Of a DNA stretch of 64,000 nt, positions 1 to 10,287 are shown one piece after another. The stretch lies in the NCBI GenBank assembly GCA_023334545.1, contig JAADVB010000070.1:1-64000 (forward strand), in the 5' to 3' direction. A program made the position numbers and the translations under genes. The DNA comes from Salisapilia sapeloensis (Eukaryota; Oomycota; Peronosporomycetes; Peronosporales; Salisapiliaceae). Position 1 is the stretch's first letter. Every line of letters begins with the position of its first letter. The notes under the pieces are model-generated. The model ran no database searches, was not told where the DNA came from, and saw only the letters and a program-made list of their open reading frames with translations.

Positions 1-1
1 G

Positions 2-160
2 CCCGAGTGCTTTCATTCGGTCGAGAAACTAGACTCGAGGAAGATTCTGGGCCGCATGCCGCCGTTCCTCTGCGTGCACCACCTGATTTATGTCCACGTC
101 TCGCTGCTCTACACCGCTGCCAAACCCGGAAAGCAAATCTGGTCGGACGCGATGGCTTAA
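2..160 (+). CDS. 3' end of an unidentified protein gene (partial)
   Basis: The window opens inside an open frame that reads 52 codons and stops with TAA at 158-160. The peptide has mixed hydrophobic and basic character with a hydrophobic run near its middle (motif FLCVHHLIYVHVSLLY) and ends in WSDAMA. I do not recognise the family. The amino-acid composition looks like genuine coding sequence and no other frame is open through this segment. The 5' part lies outside the window, so neither length nor function can be judged. The short gap after it and the next gene on the opposite strand make this a convergent 3' end. Confidence 0.45.
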   Translation, partial: PECFHSVEKLDSRKILGRMPPFLCVHHLIYVHVSLLYTAAKPGKQIWSDAMA

Positions 161-355
161 GTTGACGTCGCAGTGGATTCAGAAGGGTGTTGAAATTATT
201 TTATCAGTATACTGGTGGGTGCACGACCAGACTCCGGGTTGAATGCGACGGACGAGTACGGCGAGATGGCAATGTCGCATAGAACAATCGAATGTACAAA
301 ACGACATAGTCAAGAGATTTGTAAATCACGAGACGTTTCGAATCAAACATGTTGG

Positions 356-1123
356 TTAAACGCTACCGACCAAAATGACCCACACTGCTTTCCCATCCCC
401 GCACTTGACATTCGAGTCTTTCGCGTATCCCCAGACGTTATAATCTCCCAGAATGACGGATGCATGAGAGCTATCGGGGGTCACGAATGGCTGGACGATG
501 TCAGGCACTGTGTCACTTTTATCTCGCACCATATGCAGCACTTGCACTCTATCGTTAAACCCGTATTTGGCGACTGGTTTCTCTTGGAACTTTGCATCTC
601 CTTTTGGGCATTGTCGAGCCATCTCCTGCGCAATCAGCATCAGTCTCACATCGACTCCAAACGCATCCTTGCCACTTCCTTTTCTAAAAAACTCTAGAGA
701 CTTGGCCATTTTGTCGCCGTCGGGGCCAGAAAGTAGGTTCTCAGTGTAAATTGGAGCTGTGATATGGGATTCCGTGTCCAAATCCAACGCTTTGTGTTCA
801 TTCAGAGTGAATTCTTCTCTCGTGAAGCCACAGTTGGAGGCAGAGTGCATCCGCACGGTGTTGTTTCTTCCTTTCTTGTACGAACAAGTCCCTCCGTTCT
901 TCACGTACCATGCCCAGTGGGTGCATTCCGGAAGCCAAAGACACGTTTCGCCACAATTCGTGTTCTCGGTAGCCTGTTCCAGTAGTGTCTGGCCATCAAA
1001 GTCGCATCCGTAGTCCCATTGGATCTTATTTTCCATATAAGGTATCCATGCATGCACCTGGTAGACTAGGAGCAAGCAGTGAGCAGCTACTAGCAGTAGT
1101 GGGAAGAGCGCTATCCCCTTCAT
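356..1123 (-). CDS. Secreted PAN/Apple plus CAP-like protein
   Basis: A 255-residue protein starting at an ATG. Residues 1-25 form a clear signal peptide (MKGIALFPLLLVAAHCLLLV). Residues about 35-105 resemble a PAN/Apple domain: several cysteines, with CGETCLWLPECTHWAWY and a following GGTCSYK, typical of PAN cores that bind protein or carbohydrate. The C-terminal half (about 150-255) looks like a divergent CAP/SCP domain: an N-terminal helix with LMLIAQEMA, then SSHASVILGDYNVWGYA and a final VWVILVG strand. Oomycete secretomes contain both domain types; a PAN-CAP combination is inferred here from motif order. The protein is probably extracellular or in the cell wall. The CAP half is weak and could be a different fold. 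Confidence 0.7.
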   Translation of the reverse strand: MKGIALFPLLLVAAHCLLLVYQVHAWIPYMENKIQWDYGCDFDGQTLLEQATENTNCGETCLWLPECTHWAWYVKNGGTCSYKKGRNNTVRMHSASNCGFTREEFTLNEHKALDLDTESHITAPIYTENLLSGPDGDKMAKSLEFFRKGSGKDAFGVDVRLMLIAQEMARQCPKGDAKFQEKPVAKYGFNDRVQVLHMVRDKSDTVPDIVQPFVTPDSSHASVILGDYNVWGYAKDSNVKCGDGKAVWVILVGSV

Positions 1124-1349
1124 CTTTTACCCTACCAACTTGAAATGTTGCGAAATTGGACTCGTCTCAGTCATTTGACGCACCGCTGTATTTAATTTAA
1201 TTTGTTTATATGATGGCTACGATTCAACCATTCGTTTATATATGCAATTCGTATCATACGTTTAACACCGATTTGGACCATCGAAGACCTCGAAACGGTG
1301 GAGCAGGCTTCACCTACTTCCTTCTCTTCCTCTTACCTTTCCGACGGTG

Positions 1350-2990
1350 ATGGCGGCAACAAAAGATACAGAGAATGGAGGTTCAACTGCGACGAACGGC
1401 AACGGTCATGAAGTTGGCGGGTTGGAGCAAGCCATCCAGGAAGCTATGACGAAACTCATGAATGTCAGTTCGTCTTTCAAAGACCTCCAGCCGGGAGGTG
1501 CCGATGCAGTCCCATCGACTCGTGAGTCCACTATTGACATGATGAACCATTATCTACGTCGCCTCCAGCTCGAAGACACTGTGCAGAACAAATTATCTGT
1601 TATTCACATCGCTGGCACGAAAGGCAAGGGGTCCACTTGCGCCATGGTCGAACGCATCCTGCGTGACGCTGGCTACAAAACAGGACTTTTCACCTCCCCG
1701 CATCTCATTTCCCCATGCGAACGTTTCCGCATCAACGGCAAACCCATTGCCGAGCGACTTTTTATGCAATCCTTTGAAAAAGTATGGGACGGCCTCGAAC
1801 GCACGCAGCACTTGAGCGGAGAGCACCCGCCCATGGCTTGGTTCTTCCGCTTCATGACGTTGCTAGCACTACAGATTTTCGTGGACGAAGACGTTGACGT
1901 CGCCATCTTGGAAGTCGGTATTGGCGGCCGACTGGACGCCACGAACGTCATCACGCGACCCGTCGTGTGCGGCGTAACGACGTTGGACCTGGATCACACC
2001 CAGATTCTTGGGGAAACGTTGCCGGAGATTGCGTACGCCAAGGCCGGTATCTTCAAGTCAAATGTCCCGGCCTTTTGCGTGCCCCAAGAACCTTCTGCTA
2101 TGGACAAAATTCGAGAGTGTGCAAAGGAAACGCAGACGCCGCTCTATGAAATTCCGACGCTGGACGGTCTAGGTCCGAACGGCAGGGATCTCCAGTTGGG
2201 TATGCAAGGCGACTACCAGCGCTCGAACGCTGCGCTTGCTGCCTTCCTCGCATTCACGTGGCTTGCGCACAAGAGCGGAGAGGAACATGGCAAAGTGGAC
2301 TGTAGCCAGGTCCTAACGCCACCGATTCGCCATGGGTTGCAGAAGGCATTCTGGCCTGGCAGGGCGCAATCGATGGTCGACCCGACGGCCTCAAACATTG
2401 CATACCATATCGACGGAGCGCATACGTTCCGCAGTCTCGAGTGTTGCGCGGAATGGTATCGCTCCGTCACGGGTGCAAGTGGGAAGCGCCGGAAAGCTCT
2501 CGTGTTTACGATCCACCACGAGCGGAACGTTGCCAAGTTACTTCAGCCGCTGCTCCCGCTCGGCTTTGATCGCGTCTACTTTTGCCCGACCAAGGCATCT
2601 CGGCCGAGTAAAGTCACAGAGCACACGTTTTCAGGCGCTCTGTCTGCCGCTGGTCTGGATGAAATCGTAGCCAAGTACAGTGAGCAGGAGGTCGCACAGC
2701 TAGATGACGTTGCGGACGCTGGGCGGGTGCGCTGGCAGACGACGTTGGCTCGTGTCTGGACGGCGCTGCATCGTCACTTTAACAATATGAGCGAGAAGGA
2801 AGAGATGGAGGAAGGCGATGGCGTGGAGACGCGTCATAAGCCGAAGCAATTTGTGAGCGTGAAGGGCAACGTCGTGGACTGTATCGAGGAGCTTCGGCAA
2901 CTGGAGGAGGAGCGAGGGTGGGACGTGCTTGTCACAGGATCTCTCTATCTCGCAGGGGAAACCCTTTCGTTCTTGCAATGGCAAGAGTAG
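1350..2990 (+). CDS. FPGS: Folylpolyglutamate synthase
   Basis: A 546-residue protein that adds glutamates to tetrahydrofolate using ATP, retaining folates in cytosol and mitochondria. The Mur-ligase-type P-loop is GTKGKGST at about residues 89-96, followed by the folate-binding stretch TGLFTSPHLISPCERFRING. The signature GIGGRLDATNVI lies near 190 and the DLDHTQILG motif follows. The C-terminal domain carries YHIDGAHT. Length matches eukaryotic FPGS. An open frame begins three bases earlier at a GTG, but the first ATG at 1350 is preferred. The first 50 residues are low-complexity and Gly/Asn-rich; they do not look like a strong mitochondrial presequence. No introns. It is tail-to-tail with the PRP19 gene downstream. 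Confidence 0.93.
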   Translation: MAATKDTENGGSTATNGNGHEVGGLEQAIQEAMTKLMNVSSSFKDLQPGGADAVPSTRESTIDMMNHYLRRLQLEDTVQNKLSVIHIAGTKGKGSTCAMVERILRDAGYKTGLFTSPHLISPCERFRINGKPIAERLFMQSFEKVWDGLERTQHLSGEHPPMAWFFRFMTLLALQIFVDEDVDVAILEVGIGGRLDATNVITRPVVCGVTTLDLDHTQILGETLPEIAYAKAGIFKSNVPAFCVPQEPSAMDKIRECAKETQTPLYEIPTLDGLGPNGRDLQLGMQGDYQRSNAALAAFLAFTWLAHKSGEEHGKVDCSQVLTPPIRHGLQKAFWPGRAQSMVDPTASNIAYHIDGAHTFRSLECCAEWYRSVTGASGKRRKALVFTIHHERNVAKLLQPLLPLGFDRVYFCPTKASRPSKVTEHTFSGALSAAGLDEIVAKYSEQEVAQLDDVADAGRVRWQTTLARVWTALHRHFNNMSEKEEMEEGDGVETRHKPKQFVSVKGNVVDCIEELRQLEEERGWDVLVTGSLYLAGETLSFLQWQE

Positions 2991-3494
2991 GTTTTTGAAT
3001 GTAGGAGCAACCATCGTTTGCGCAACGAACGTCGCTGGCGTCCAAGGTACGAGGCCAGTCACGTGCAGTTCCGTGAACACATTTCGAAAGAGTTGAATGC
3101 AATGGTTTTTACGACGTTCACCTTGTACAATCAGTCTGGAAGTGTTCGAATTGCAATGTTTCTCTTTATTGTTCCTATATACGCAGTGAAGAAAAGCTGC
3201 GGAAAGTAAAGGCAATCGTCTTATCAGTGTATAAGACGTAGAGCTACAAGTGGCTATTAGGATTTTATCTTGCAGGCAGCGAAGCCTTTGTAGCGTCTCG
3301 ATGAGAACATGCTAGATAGGTTGAGTAAAGAAACACGATACATCCAACTCTTGCACTAAGCACGAGTACTATTCTTCCTGCTTTCTGCATACCATAAGTC
3401 TATCGCGCCATCTACACATCTATCGGAACTACGCTTGTCCTCCAAACGCAGCACAAACCAAGCCAAAGACCAAGGTATATTGAAATCGTCTCAT
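2991..3494. other. Convergent 3' intergenic region
   Basis: About 500 bp between the stop codons of the FPGS gene (+) and the PRP19 gene (-). It should contain both 3' untranslated regions. Open frames here are short or continue from antisense reading of the neighbours. No other feature is seen. Confidence 0.6.
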
Positions 3495-5030
3495 CTACTG
3501 AAAGAGCTTTAGACTGCGGTCCATGGATGTGGACGCCAAATAGGTCGAGTCCGGCGCGAACTCGGCCGCCGTCACGCTCGCCTTGTGGTCGCTCCAGCTC
3601 TGCACCACGCCCCACTGGCCCTTGCCCTGCTCCTTGAACACATGCAGCTGATTGCATGCCACGGCGAGGTGGCTCGCGCTCGGGTCGAAGCTCACACTCT
3701 TCACACTACCTCCATCCTTCTTCGCCTTGAAGACAGAAGACAGGTCAATTTCACTCACGCTCTTCAGCTTACGCAGGTCCCACAGCTTGACCACGCCAGA
3801 GTCATCTCCCGACGCGAGCATGTATCCGTTATCAGCAAACGCCAGCGTCTGGACGGCCGTCGCGTGTCCGGAGAAGGAAGCTGCGTGCGAGAGAGATCGT
3901 AGGTCCCACATGTCGACGCTTCCGGTTTTGGAGGCAGTGCTAAAGATCCCTCCATCCGGATGGAAACACGCGTCTAGGAGCGCCGTCTCGTCCTCATGCG
4001 CAACCTTCTGGACAATGTTGCGTCCGTCCGTCAGGTCCGAGATCATCCACGTTCCATCGTGGGAAGACGAGAGGACGTAGTCTCCGGTCGCGTGGACAGA
4101 AGCAGACGACACGTTACTCGAGTGGCTGCTCAGCGTCTGGATAGCACTATACTGTCCGTCGGCATCACTCCCCCACACTTTAACGCTCTTGTCGTCCGAA
4201 GACGTCACGAGCAGATCTGCCGAGTGGTGGAAAGCGACGCTGTTCACCTGCTTACTGTGGCCTTTCAATACACTCGCGACCTTTTCCTGCTTCAGGTCAA
4301 AGATACGAGCAGTGTGGTCGACACCGGCCGTCACGATCCGACTGAACCCTTCCTTCGGATCGATGGAAACGTCCAAGACGCCTGGCTTGGAGCTGTCGTG
4401 CGCCGTGTGGCTGCCACTGCACTTCCAGCCACTGACGTCTCCTAGTTTCTCCATTAGCATCGGTCCTGTCTTCTTCTTAAACTCCTTTCGAGACTTGGCC
4501 AGCGCCTTCTGCTTGGCTTCGATCGTCGCCAGCGCCTCGGGACTGAATCCGGACGGAGCCTCCATGCTCTCGTCCTCTGCCTGCGTATGCTTGGACGCTA
4601 GTTTCTGTCGTAGATCCGCGTTCTCTGCATTTAGACGAGCAATGACGCGGCAGGCAGCGTCGTGCTGGTACAGAGCGTGAGAGAGCTCTTGTCGAGTCTG
4701 CTCCAAGTGTTTCTTTAAGTTAAATGTCTCGAGCATGGCGGCGTCCCACTCGTTCTGGAAGGTCGAGAGGAGAGACGGGATGCTACTCGCCTCGGCACTC
4801 AGGACGCTATTATCGCTTTTGCTAGCTCCATTGACGGATGGCTTATTCGCATGCGCAAGTGTCTGAATGTCGATCAAGTCCGATGAAGCATCTAGCTCTT
4901 CATTCGTGACGGGGCACCGGTTCTCATTCTGCTCCAAGTACTTGAGCAATAGCCGTTTTTCATAAATGTGGCCGTTCTTGGAGACCACGACTGGCTCCTG
5001 GGGTACCTGTCCACTAAGACTGCAAAGCAT
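3495..5030 (-). CDS. PRP19: Pre-mRNA-processing factor 19 (U-box ubiquitin ligase)
   Basis: A 511-residue protein of the Prp19 complex, which acts in spliceosome activation and as an E3 ubiquitin ligase in the nucleus. Residues 1-65 form the U-box, beginning MLCSLSGQVPQEPVVVSK and including the CPVTNEEL segment. The Prp19 tetramerisation and coiled-coil region follows (about 70-150, with FQNEWDAAMLETFNLK). From about 215 to the end there are WD40 repeats, with recurrent blocks such as VKVWGSD, VDMWDLRS and VKLWDLRK, making a seven-bladed propeller. Length and order match the family (about 500 residues). ATG start, no introns. It is transcribed toward FPGS. Confidence 0.95.
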   Translation of the reverse strand: MLCSLSGQVPQEPVVVSKNGHIYEKRLLLKYLEQNENRCPVTNEELDASSDLIDIQTLAHANKPSVNGASKSDNSVLSAEASSIPSLLSTFQNEWDAAMLETFNLKKHLEQTRQELSHALYQHDAACRVIARLNAENADLRQKLASKHTQAEDESMEAPSGFSPEALATIEAKQKALAKSRKEFKKKTGPMLMEKLGDVSGWKCSGSHTAHDSSKPGVLDVSIDPKEGFSRIVTAGVDHTARIFDLKQEKVASVLKGHSKQVNSVAFHHSADLLVTSSDDKSVKVWGSDADGQYSAIQTLSSHSSNVSSASVHATGDYVLSSSHDGTWMISDLTDGRNIVQKVAHEDETALLDACFHPDGGIFSTASKTGSVDMWDLRSLSHAASFSGHATAVQTLAFADNGYMLASGDDSGVVKLWDLRKLKSVSEIDLSSVFKAKKDGGSVKSVSFDPSASHLAVACNQLHVFKEQGKGQWGVVQSWSDHKASVTAAEFAPDSTYLASTSMDRSLKLFQ

Positions 5031-5216
5031 CTCGACTGGTAGGAGATATCGACAGGATAAAGGAGGAAGTAGACCGTAGATACGTCGAGTACGGGCTTTT
5101 TGCTGTCCCTGTCCAATGGTGATTTTTATAGTTTTAGCTATTTTGTGACAAAAGATAAATGTACGCTACTAATAGGAAAGGTAGAAATGTACATTTGTGA
5201 ATGGCTACGAGATGGC

Positions 5217-6419
5217 TTAGAAGAGTTCCGATGTGGCATTCGCACTCGTGGCGTACCGGATGATGCGACCCATTAGACTAGCCTCCTGCGCTGCTGTCTC
5301 AGAGCTTTTGACTCGGTTTAAAAGTTGCTGTCTAGCTTCTCGCTCACGAACAACGTCATCTCCTTGAAGATCTATTTCCCTCGGTACATACAATGCTCCG
5401 CATCGTTTAACAATTTGCCTAACACTCTCATCCGCCTCTTTGTCTAAGAATGCTGTAAAACTCGACTTATCTGCGCATGAGAGCAAGTCACTGGAGGCAA
5501 CTAACGCCTTCTTGCTATCCGTCATGTCTGCTACTAGAGACCCAACGACAGTTTCCAGTGACTCCTGCACCAGCCTCGAATCCGCTGCTTTGACCAGCTT
5601 CAATAGCTGCTGCTCTAATTTGCTAATCAACACACTATTCTTATCCAATGCCACGAGCGCATTTAACGAGACATCGAACGTCGATCCAGACGCATCACTC
5701 GTCCAGCCACTCTGTCCGGCCACAAGCGGAAAGCTATTTAACCTATCCAACTGGGACTGCAGAGTGATGGTGTGGAAACCTGCGTAGGCAATGCCTCCAT
5801 ATTGCTTTAAGAGGCGTAGCATAATCAGTAGCTCCTGCAGCTGCCGTACCTTTAAAATGCCCATCTCATCCATTAGATGCGGTGGCAAGGTGAATAGTTG
5901 TACTTGATGTCGCGATAGAAACCTCTGGCAATAAGAGTACCACCGACCTTTTGGTTCATAGTCGACGTAGTGAAGGTAGATCTGGTAAGGTTCTAATACA
6001 GATCGAGCTGATCGCATTGCCGCAAAGTCCAAAAAAGAAAACCCGTCGTCGAATACATCTTGAGAAGCCGATGCATTCGTACCGACAGACGATAAAGGCA
6101 CATAGACAAAGTGCACAAGGGGCTTCTCATGGCTGCTTGACGCTGGTTTCCCATTGCATTCGTTAATCCAGTACTGTCGACTGTCAGGGTGTAGCAAATC
6201 ACTGCTTGGGACGTTATAACAAGCGCCAAGAGCGCTCTTCACATTTGCAGTCGCGTAGATCTCTTTCCGAAATGCTCTCGGCGGTTGACCCATTTCCAAT
6301 GCAAAGAAGTTGTAGATAAGGAGGGGAAGGATGACAAAGAAGAACACGACACCCAAAAGTAGATGGCGTAGTACTCGTTGCGTTGGGAGGGAGCCCCGAG
6401 TCGCCCGAGATAACGCCAT
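5217..6419 (-). CDS. GT32-like type II membrane protein lacking the DXD motif
   Basis: A 400-residue protein starting at the ATG at 6419; an upstream in-frame TTG was rejected. A basic N-terminus is followed by one membrane segment (LLLGVVFFFVILPLLIYNFFAL, residues about 20-40), giving type II topology as in Golgi glycosyltransferases. The lumenal part starts a strand with PLVHFVYVPL and has the arrangement LRLLKQYGGIAYAGFHT. This matches the place where GT32 and related sugar-binding enzymes have a GG[IV]Y-x-D-x-D motif, but here the two aspartates are replaced. The family call is inference from that pattern. If it is right, metal-dependent catalysis may be lost. No introns. Confidence 0.5.
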   Translation of the reverse strand: MALSRATRGSLPTQRVLRHLLLGVVFFFVILPLLIYNFFALEMGQPPRAFRKEIYATANVKSALGACYNVPSSDLLHPDSRQYWINECNGKPASSSHEKPLVHFVYVPLSSVGTNASASQDVFDDGFSFLDFAAMRSARSVLEPYQIYLHYVDYEPKGRWYSYCQRFLSRHQVQLFTLPPHLMDEMGILKVRQLQELLIMLRLLKQYGGIAYAGFHTITLQSQLDRLNSFPLVAGQSGWTSDASGSTFDVSLNALVALDKNSVLISKLEQQLLKLVKAADSRLVQESLETVVGSLVADMTDSKKALVASSDLLSCADKSSFTAFLDKEADESVRQIVKRCGALYVPREIDLQGDDVVREREARQQLLNRVKSSETAAQEASLMGRIIRYATSANATSELF

Positions 6420-6473
6420 TTTAAATCGACTTGATTGTGCCAAAAGAAAAGATAACTGATGAAATATATTTAT

Positions 6474-7050
6474 TTAAGACGAAGGAGGTCGAGGCAAGAG
6501 TCTTGTCATTGTACTCGCTACTTGTTGGTCTTGAGGGTAAACTTGCGAGTGAGTCTGCGGCGCTTCGTTTGAGTCGACTGGAAATCGTGGGGGTAGCTGC
6601 ACGACTCTCGTGTACTGCTGAGAGTAGGGACGAGAAGTCATCTGAGTAGACAACGGTGGTAATTTAATGTCCGACTGGAATAATGGTCCATTGTGGAAAA
6701 AGTGGGGATCCGTTTGGGGTGTAGAAGGCATGGAAGCGACTTCTTCGATATCCCGACCTTCTCTTCTAGCTTGAGCTTTCACCATTCTGTACGGCCAACG
6801 ATATTGCCGTCGTTGGCAAATACGCTTCAAGGTGATCGGGGCAACTCCCAATGCTCGAGCCGCCTACCGAAACACGTATAGATTAGCTATAGGTAGAATA
6901 TTATAAAATAAGAATTATTAAAGAAACCTCGTCTTGTCGAAGGTGTCGATATTGGTGCAAAGTCTCGATCGAAAAATCATAAATGCGACGGCTCGGACGA
7001 CGAAAGTGCCGACGATCTCGATGTTGTGCATAGTTTGAGATATATGTCAT
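6474..7050 (-). CDS. RWP-RK domain protein 1, two exons
   Basis: Exon 1 is 7050-6928 and exon 2 is 6863-6474, joined across a 64 bp GT-AG intron (6864-6927) in phase 0. The spliced protein is about 170 residues. Its first third is the RWP-RK domain: RRIYDFSIETLHQYRHL, then the intron after RQDE, then AARALGVAPITLKRICQRR and YRWPYRMVKAQARR. The domain is a putative helix-turn-helix DNA-binding module known from plant NIN/NLP and RKD factors and abundant in oomycetes. The rest is Pro/Gln/Ser-rich and shows no fold. Start: the ATG at 7050 is the first in frame close to the domain; the frame stays open further upstream, so the true start may differ. Role as a nuclear transcription regulator is inferred. 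Confidence 0.8.
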
Positions 7051-7956
7051 ACCAGTATCAAAGTCAGACTGAATTACGCTGCGTAGGAAAAGAAGAATTT
7101 GAAAGTGAACAGAGTTCTAGAATCCAAACGCTTGGCCTGAATCGAGGAGAGGAAAATCTATTGACTTTTATGTCAGATCGAGATAGTTGCAGGACCTCTG
7201 TTCGAGCAAGATGCCCGTCAGAGTTGCTATTGATTTCTATGGATATGTCCGTACATGTCAATATCCTGTCCAACTTACCACCTAGTTAAGATACAGATAC
7301 AAGGCCAAGTTTCCGCTACACACCTATTAAACTAGCTCCTAGTTGATTGTGGTCCATGTGAAGCGATGCGATTGAACCGGGTCCTCTTAGCGTTTGGCAC
7401 AGACATGAGAGCTGAAGAGCGATTCATAGTAGTGTGAGCATGGCAGAAGTTTAATAAGTTTATCGTAGTTGTTTGGTATGGGCAGAACCAACCGCTATGC
7501 ATGTAAATCATGCTAGTGCAGAGAAAGCTGTCATCCAAAGAAGCAGAGTAATGACACGGCCGCAGTAACCGAGCAAGATAGTCAGAGGATGTGTAGGAAG
7601 ATTGGACTTCAACTTTGACAAGATGATTTACCACGTACAGTGTGCGGTCAAAGTACGTAAAAAACGCCTCTATCGTCCACAAAGTCTAGCTACAACGAAT
7701 GAAAATACGTTTTAAAAATGTGAAAAAAATACATGAGGGAACTTATGATCTAATGAGGCAACATCCAAGTTCTATTTATGGTAACCTGTACAGGTACTCG
7801 TCTCTGATCTTGTTATAAATAGCAGAACCTTTTACGCCATCTACTTGCTTTAGACCCATTTGCACTTTGACCTCTATAAACAAAGGTACATAATGTTCCC
7901 ATGAACTGTAAGACTTCAATTGATGTCTCTTGCATAGGTCCAGGCTACAAATATTG
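7051..7956. other. Intergenic, no supported gene
   Basis: Only short open frames with no recognisable composition or domains on either strand. The region separates the first RWP-RK gene (-) from the Cys-rich membrane protein (+) and must hold both promoters. Confidence 0.5.
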
Positions 7957-8692
7957 ATGACATTAAACCATCGCCGAACATCCGTGCATCCTAACGCCAG
8001 CATTTGGAATGATGCAGCACAAGAATATTGGAAGGAGATGGAACCTCGAAAGCCATATAGGAGGCTCTGGCGATATACTTTAGGACTACTGATAGTGATC
8101 GCAATCACCTCAGCAATACTATTTGGTATTGAAGATAGTCAGAAAGATCTTGTCATCGTTAAATTAGAAGAGATACAACAAAGTATTGCCAACTTCGATC
8201 TCGGAATCGAATGGCTGGGCACTATGAAAGAGCACACTCGTAAATCGTGGGAAGACACCGCAGATCTCGATTACTCTGAACTACGTGCGAAATGTCGCGA
8301 GAAAGCTGTTCGGTCAAGGTGGCATGAAGATTCATGCAGTCGCAGATGTGCCAGGTAGACATCTATCTTAGGAAGCTATAATGTGCTTAATTATAACTAA
8401 TTAAATTTGCTATAGAGAACGCTTGCATGGAGAATGCATGAATGGCTGCTCGTATGGATCCATAACGATCACTAAGAATACATGCGATTCGCTCGACTTT
8501 AGAAAAGCCTCCGCTCAACAAAGATGCACAGATAAGGTCGATTGCGTTAGCGCGTGCAAGACGTACGAAACCACGAAACATGCGAAAGGATCCATGAAAA
8601 CTTGCGAACAAGCTTGTGTAAACATTTTGGGTCCAGCGTGCTCACGCGTGCTGCAGATATCTCGGGGACTGTACACGACACACGGAAACTAA
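7957..8692 (+). CDS. Cys-rich type II membrane protein, two exons
   Basis: Exon 1 is 7957-8354 and exon 2 is 8416-8692, joined over a 61 bp GT-AG intron (starts GTAGAC, ends CTATAG), giving 224 residues. The ATG at 7957 is chosen over an upstream TTG. A single membrane segment follows basic residues (LWRYTLGLLIVIAITSAILF, residues about 40-60), so the C-terminal 165 residues are probably outside the cytosol. These carry about 13 cysteines from residue about 120 on, often as CxxxC pairs (CSRRC, CMNGC, CVSAC, CEQAC), suggesting a helical disulphide-linked domain. I do not recognise the family. The CxxxC spacing is conserved across the splice junction, which supports the exon model. Confidence 0.65.
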
Positions 8693-9768
8693 CGATGTCG
8701 TGGGAGCTTGGGACAGAGCGATAGAAGGGATATTCGCTAGATAATAGCAAGAGCATGGTCTAATCGACAGGACGAATATGGATGCAAGCAAAATGAATTA
8801 AGCTACTATAAAGTTTCTTCTTGGCTTACATCGACTTTATTGTGGGTTCGCTCTTCCTCGCCACGAGCTCAAACAAGCCTCTACCATAAGACTAACAAAC
8901 GATACAGACTATCGTATCATCTTCATAGAAGGTAGGATGGGCAGTAGACTTTGCGCAGAATGAATTGTGTCATCAGAGGGCAGAAATCTTCGATGCTTTC
9001 ATTGGACTATGTATTGAGATCTATACATCGTGTCGCTCTACGCTGGATTAATGAAAACTATGTACGCTCAATCCGGAAGGAAATCTTCGGAATGAAACCC
9101 AGAAACGCTTCAGCACATATCGTTGAGAACGATAAGAGATCAGTGGTTTATCCAAGAGGATACGCTCTATAGGATGCGTATCTCGAGCGCGAAAGCCAGG
9201 TATCACGAGACTTTTATTTGAAACAAATTGTATGCATGAGCAGCTGACCATCTAGCAACTTATGGATGTGAATTTCGCTTTCTACAAGGAATCATTCCAA
9301 GTCGAAGGCGATATAATGAGCCAATTGATTTTAATAAGAGACATGAGCTATTCAAGTAGATCCCGTGGATGCTTGAGTGGACATGAAAGGCATAAGAGAC
9401 AGAATATACACTTGATTTGAGACCTTCAGTAATTGAAAATATGGTTGGCGCATACCCACTGATGAAGTACGTTGCTATCTTTCATCTTGACGACCAAGGC
9501 CTCGGTTGTTGTTGAGTGTCATGGGTTATCCCATCACCTTTCAAGACACCCACTTCTGCACGATTTAATATATGCATATCGTAAGGTTAGCACACTCCAC
9601 TATCAGAGGTTTGGAATGTCTTAAAAGCTATCAAGTACGGATGAGATCAACCTAGGTCGAACCTTGTATCGACATTTCGACGGTTTGCACTTCTAGTATC
9701 GACCTGGATCCATTTCAGTCATTTCCAAATCTCCTCTTTACTACCAACATCAGCTTTCTGGATATACG
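8693..9768. other. Intergenic, no supported gene
   Basis: About 1.1 kb upstream of the second RWP-RK gene. The longest open frame starts at TTG and has no family features. Nothing else seen. Confidence 0.5.
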
Positions 9769-10287
9769 ATGGACCAACTAGCAAAAGCTTGCGAATATGT
9801 CAAAGACAATGAAAATTCTTTCGTCTTTGGCTTCCACTCTCCAACAAAACAACCTTTACGAAGCTTCCAGTCTCAATATCTGCACCCAGTGCAACCATCG
9901 AAGAAAAGGAGACCTACCAAGACCAGCAAAACAACGCGTGTCATCTACGACTTTACTTACGAGCAGCTCCAAAAGTGCTTTCATATGTCTCAACGAGATG
10001 CTGCCAAGTACTTTGGCGTTGCTGTTATCACGATGAAAAGGATTTGTAAGCGAAAGGGGATCCGCTGGCCGTATCGAGAAGCTAAAGCTCACCTCAACAG
10101 GCTGAAAAAAGAGCGCCAACGACGACTGCCAGCGTTTCTTCACGTCCAAGAGCACATCTATAAAAATGACTTTGTACCGCCTAATGATCGATCGTCTAGC
10201 GGTCTCATTTACGAAAGCACAAAAGCGGCGAAACAGCTTCGACTGATGCCGTTTCTATGCATGGCGGAGCAGCATGAAAACCACTAA
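9769..10287 (+). CDS. RWP-RK domain protein 2
   Basis: A 172-residue single-exon protein with an ATG start. Residues about 45-60 are strongly basic (KKRRPTKTSKTTR), a likely nuclear signal. The RWP-RK domain follows: VIYDFTYEQLQKCFHMSQ, DAAKYFGVAVITMKRICKRK and the signature GIRWPYREAKAHLNRLKKER. The tail after residue 125 is short with no domain. Unlike copies 1 and 4 it has no intron before the recognition helix, where the others read E or Q then AA. It probably binds DNA as a nuclear regulator (family knowledge); target genes are unknown. Confidence 0.88.
   Translation: MDQLAKACEYVKDNENSFVFGFHSPTKQPLRSFQSQYLHPVQPSKKRRPTKTSKTTRVIYDFTYEQLQKCFHMSQRDAAKYFGVAVITMKRICKRKGIRWPYREAKAHLNRLKKERQRRLPAFLHVQEHIYKNDFVPPNDRSSSGLIYESTKAAKQLRLMPFLCMAEQHENH

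Noticed and set aside
215..697. Plus-strand frame overlapping the PAN/CAP gene
   Set aside because: Antisense shadow of a gene with signal peptide and Cys pattern; no domain in this frame.
1347..1349. GTG start one codon before the FPGS ATG
   Set aside because: Eukaryotic initiation at ATG is far more likely; the same reasoning removed GTG, TTG or similar starts from the lipase, GT32-like, RWP-RK and START/FYVE frames.
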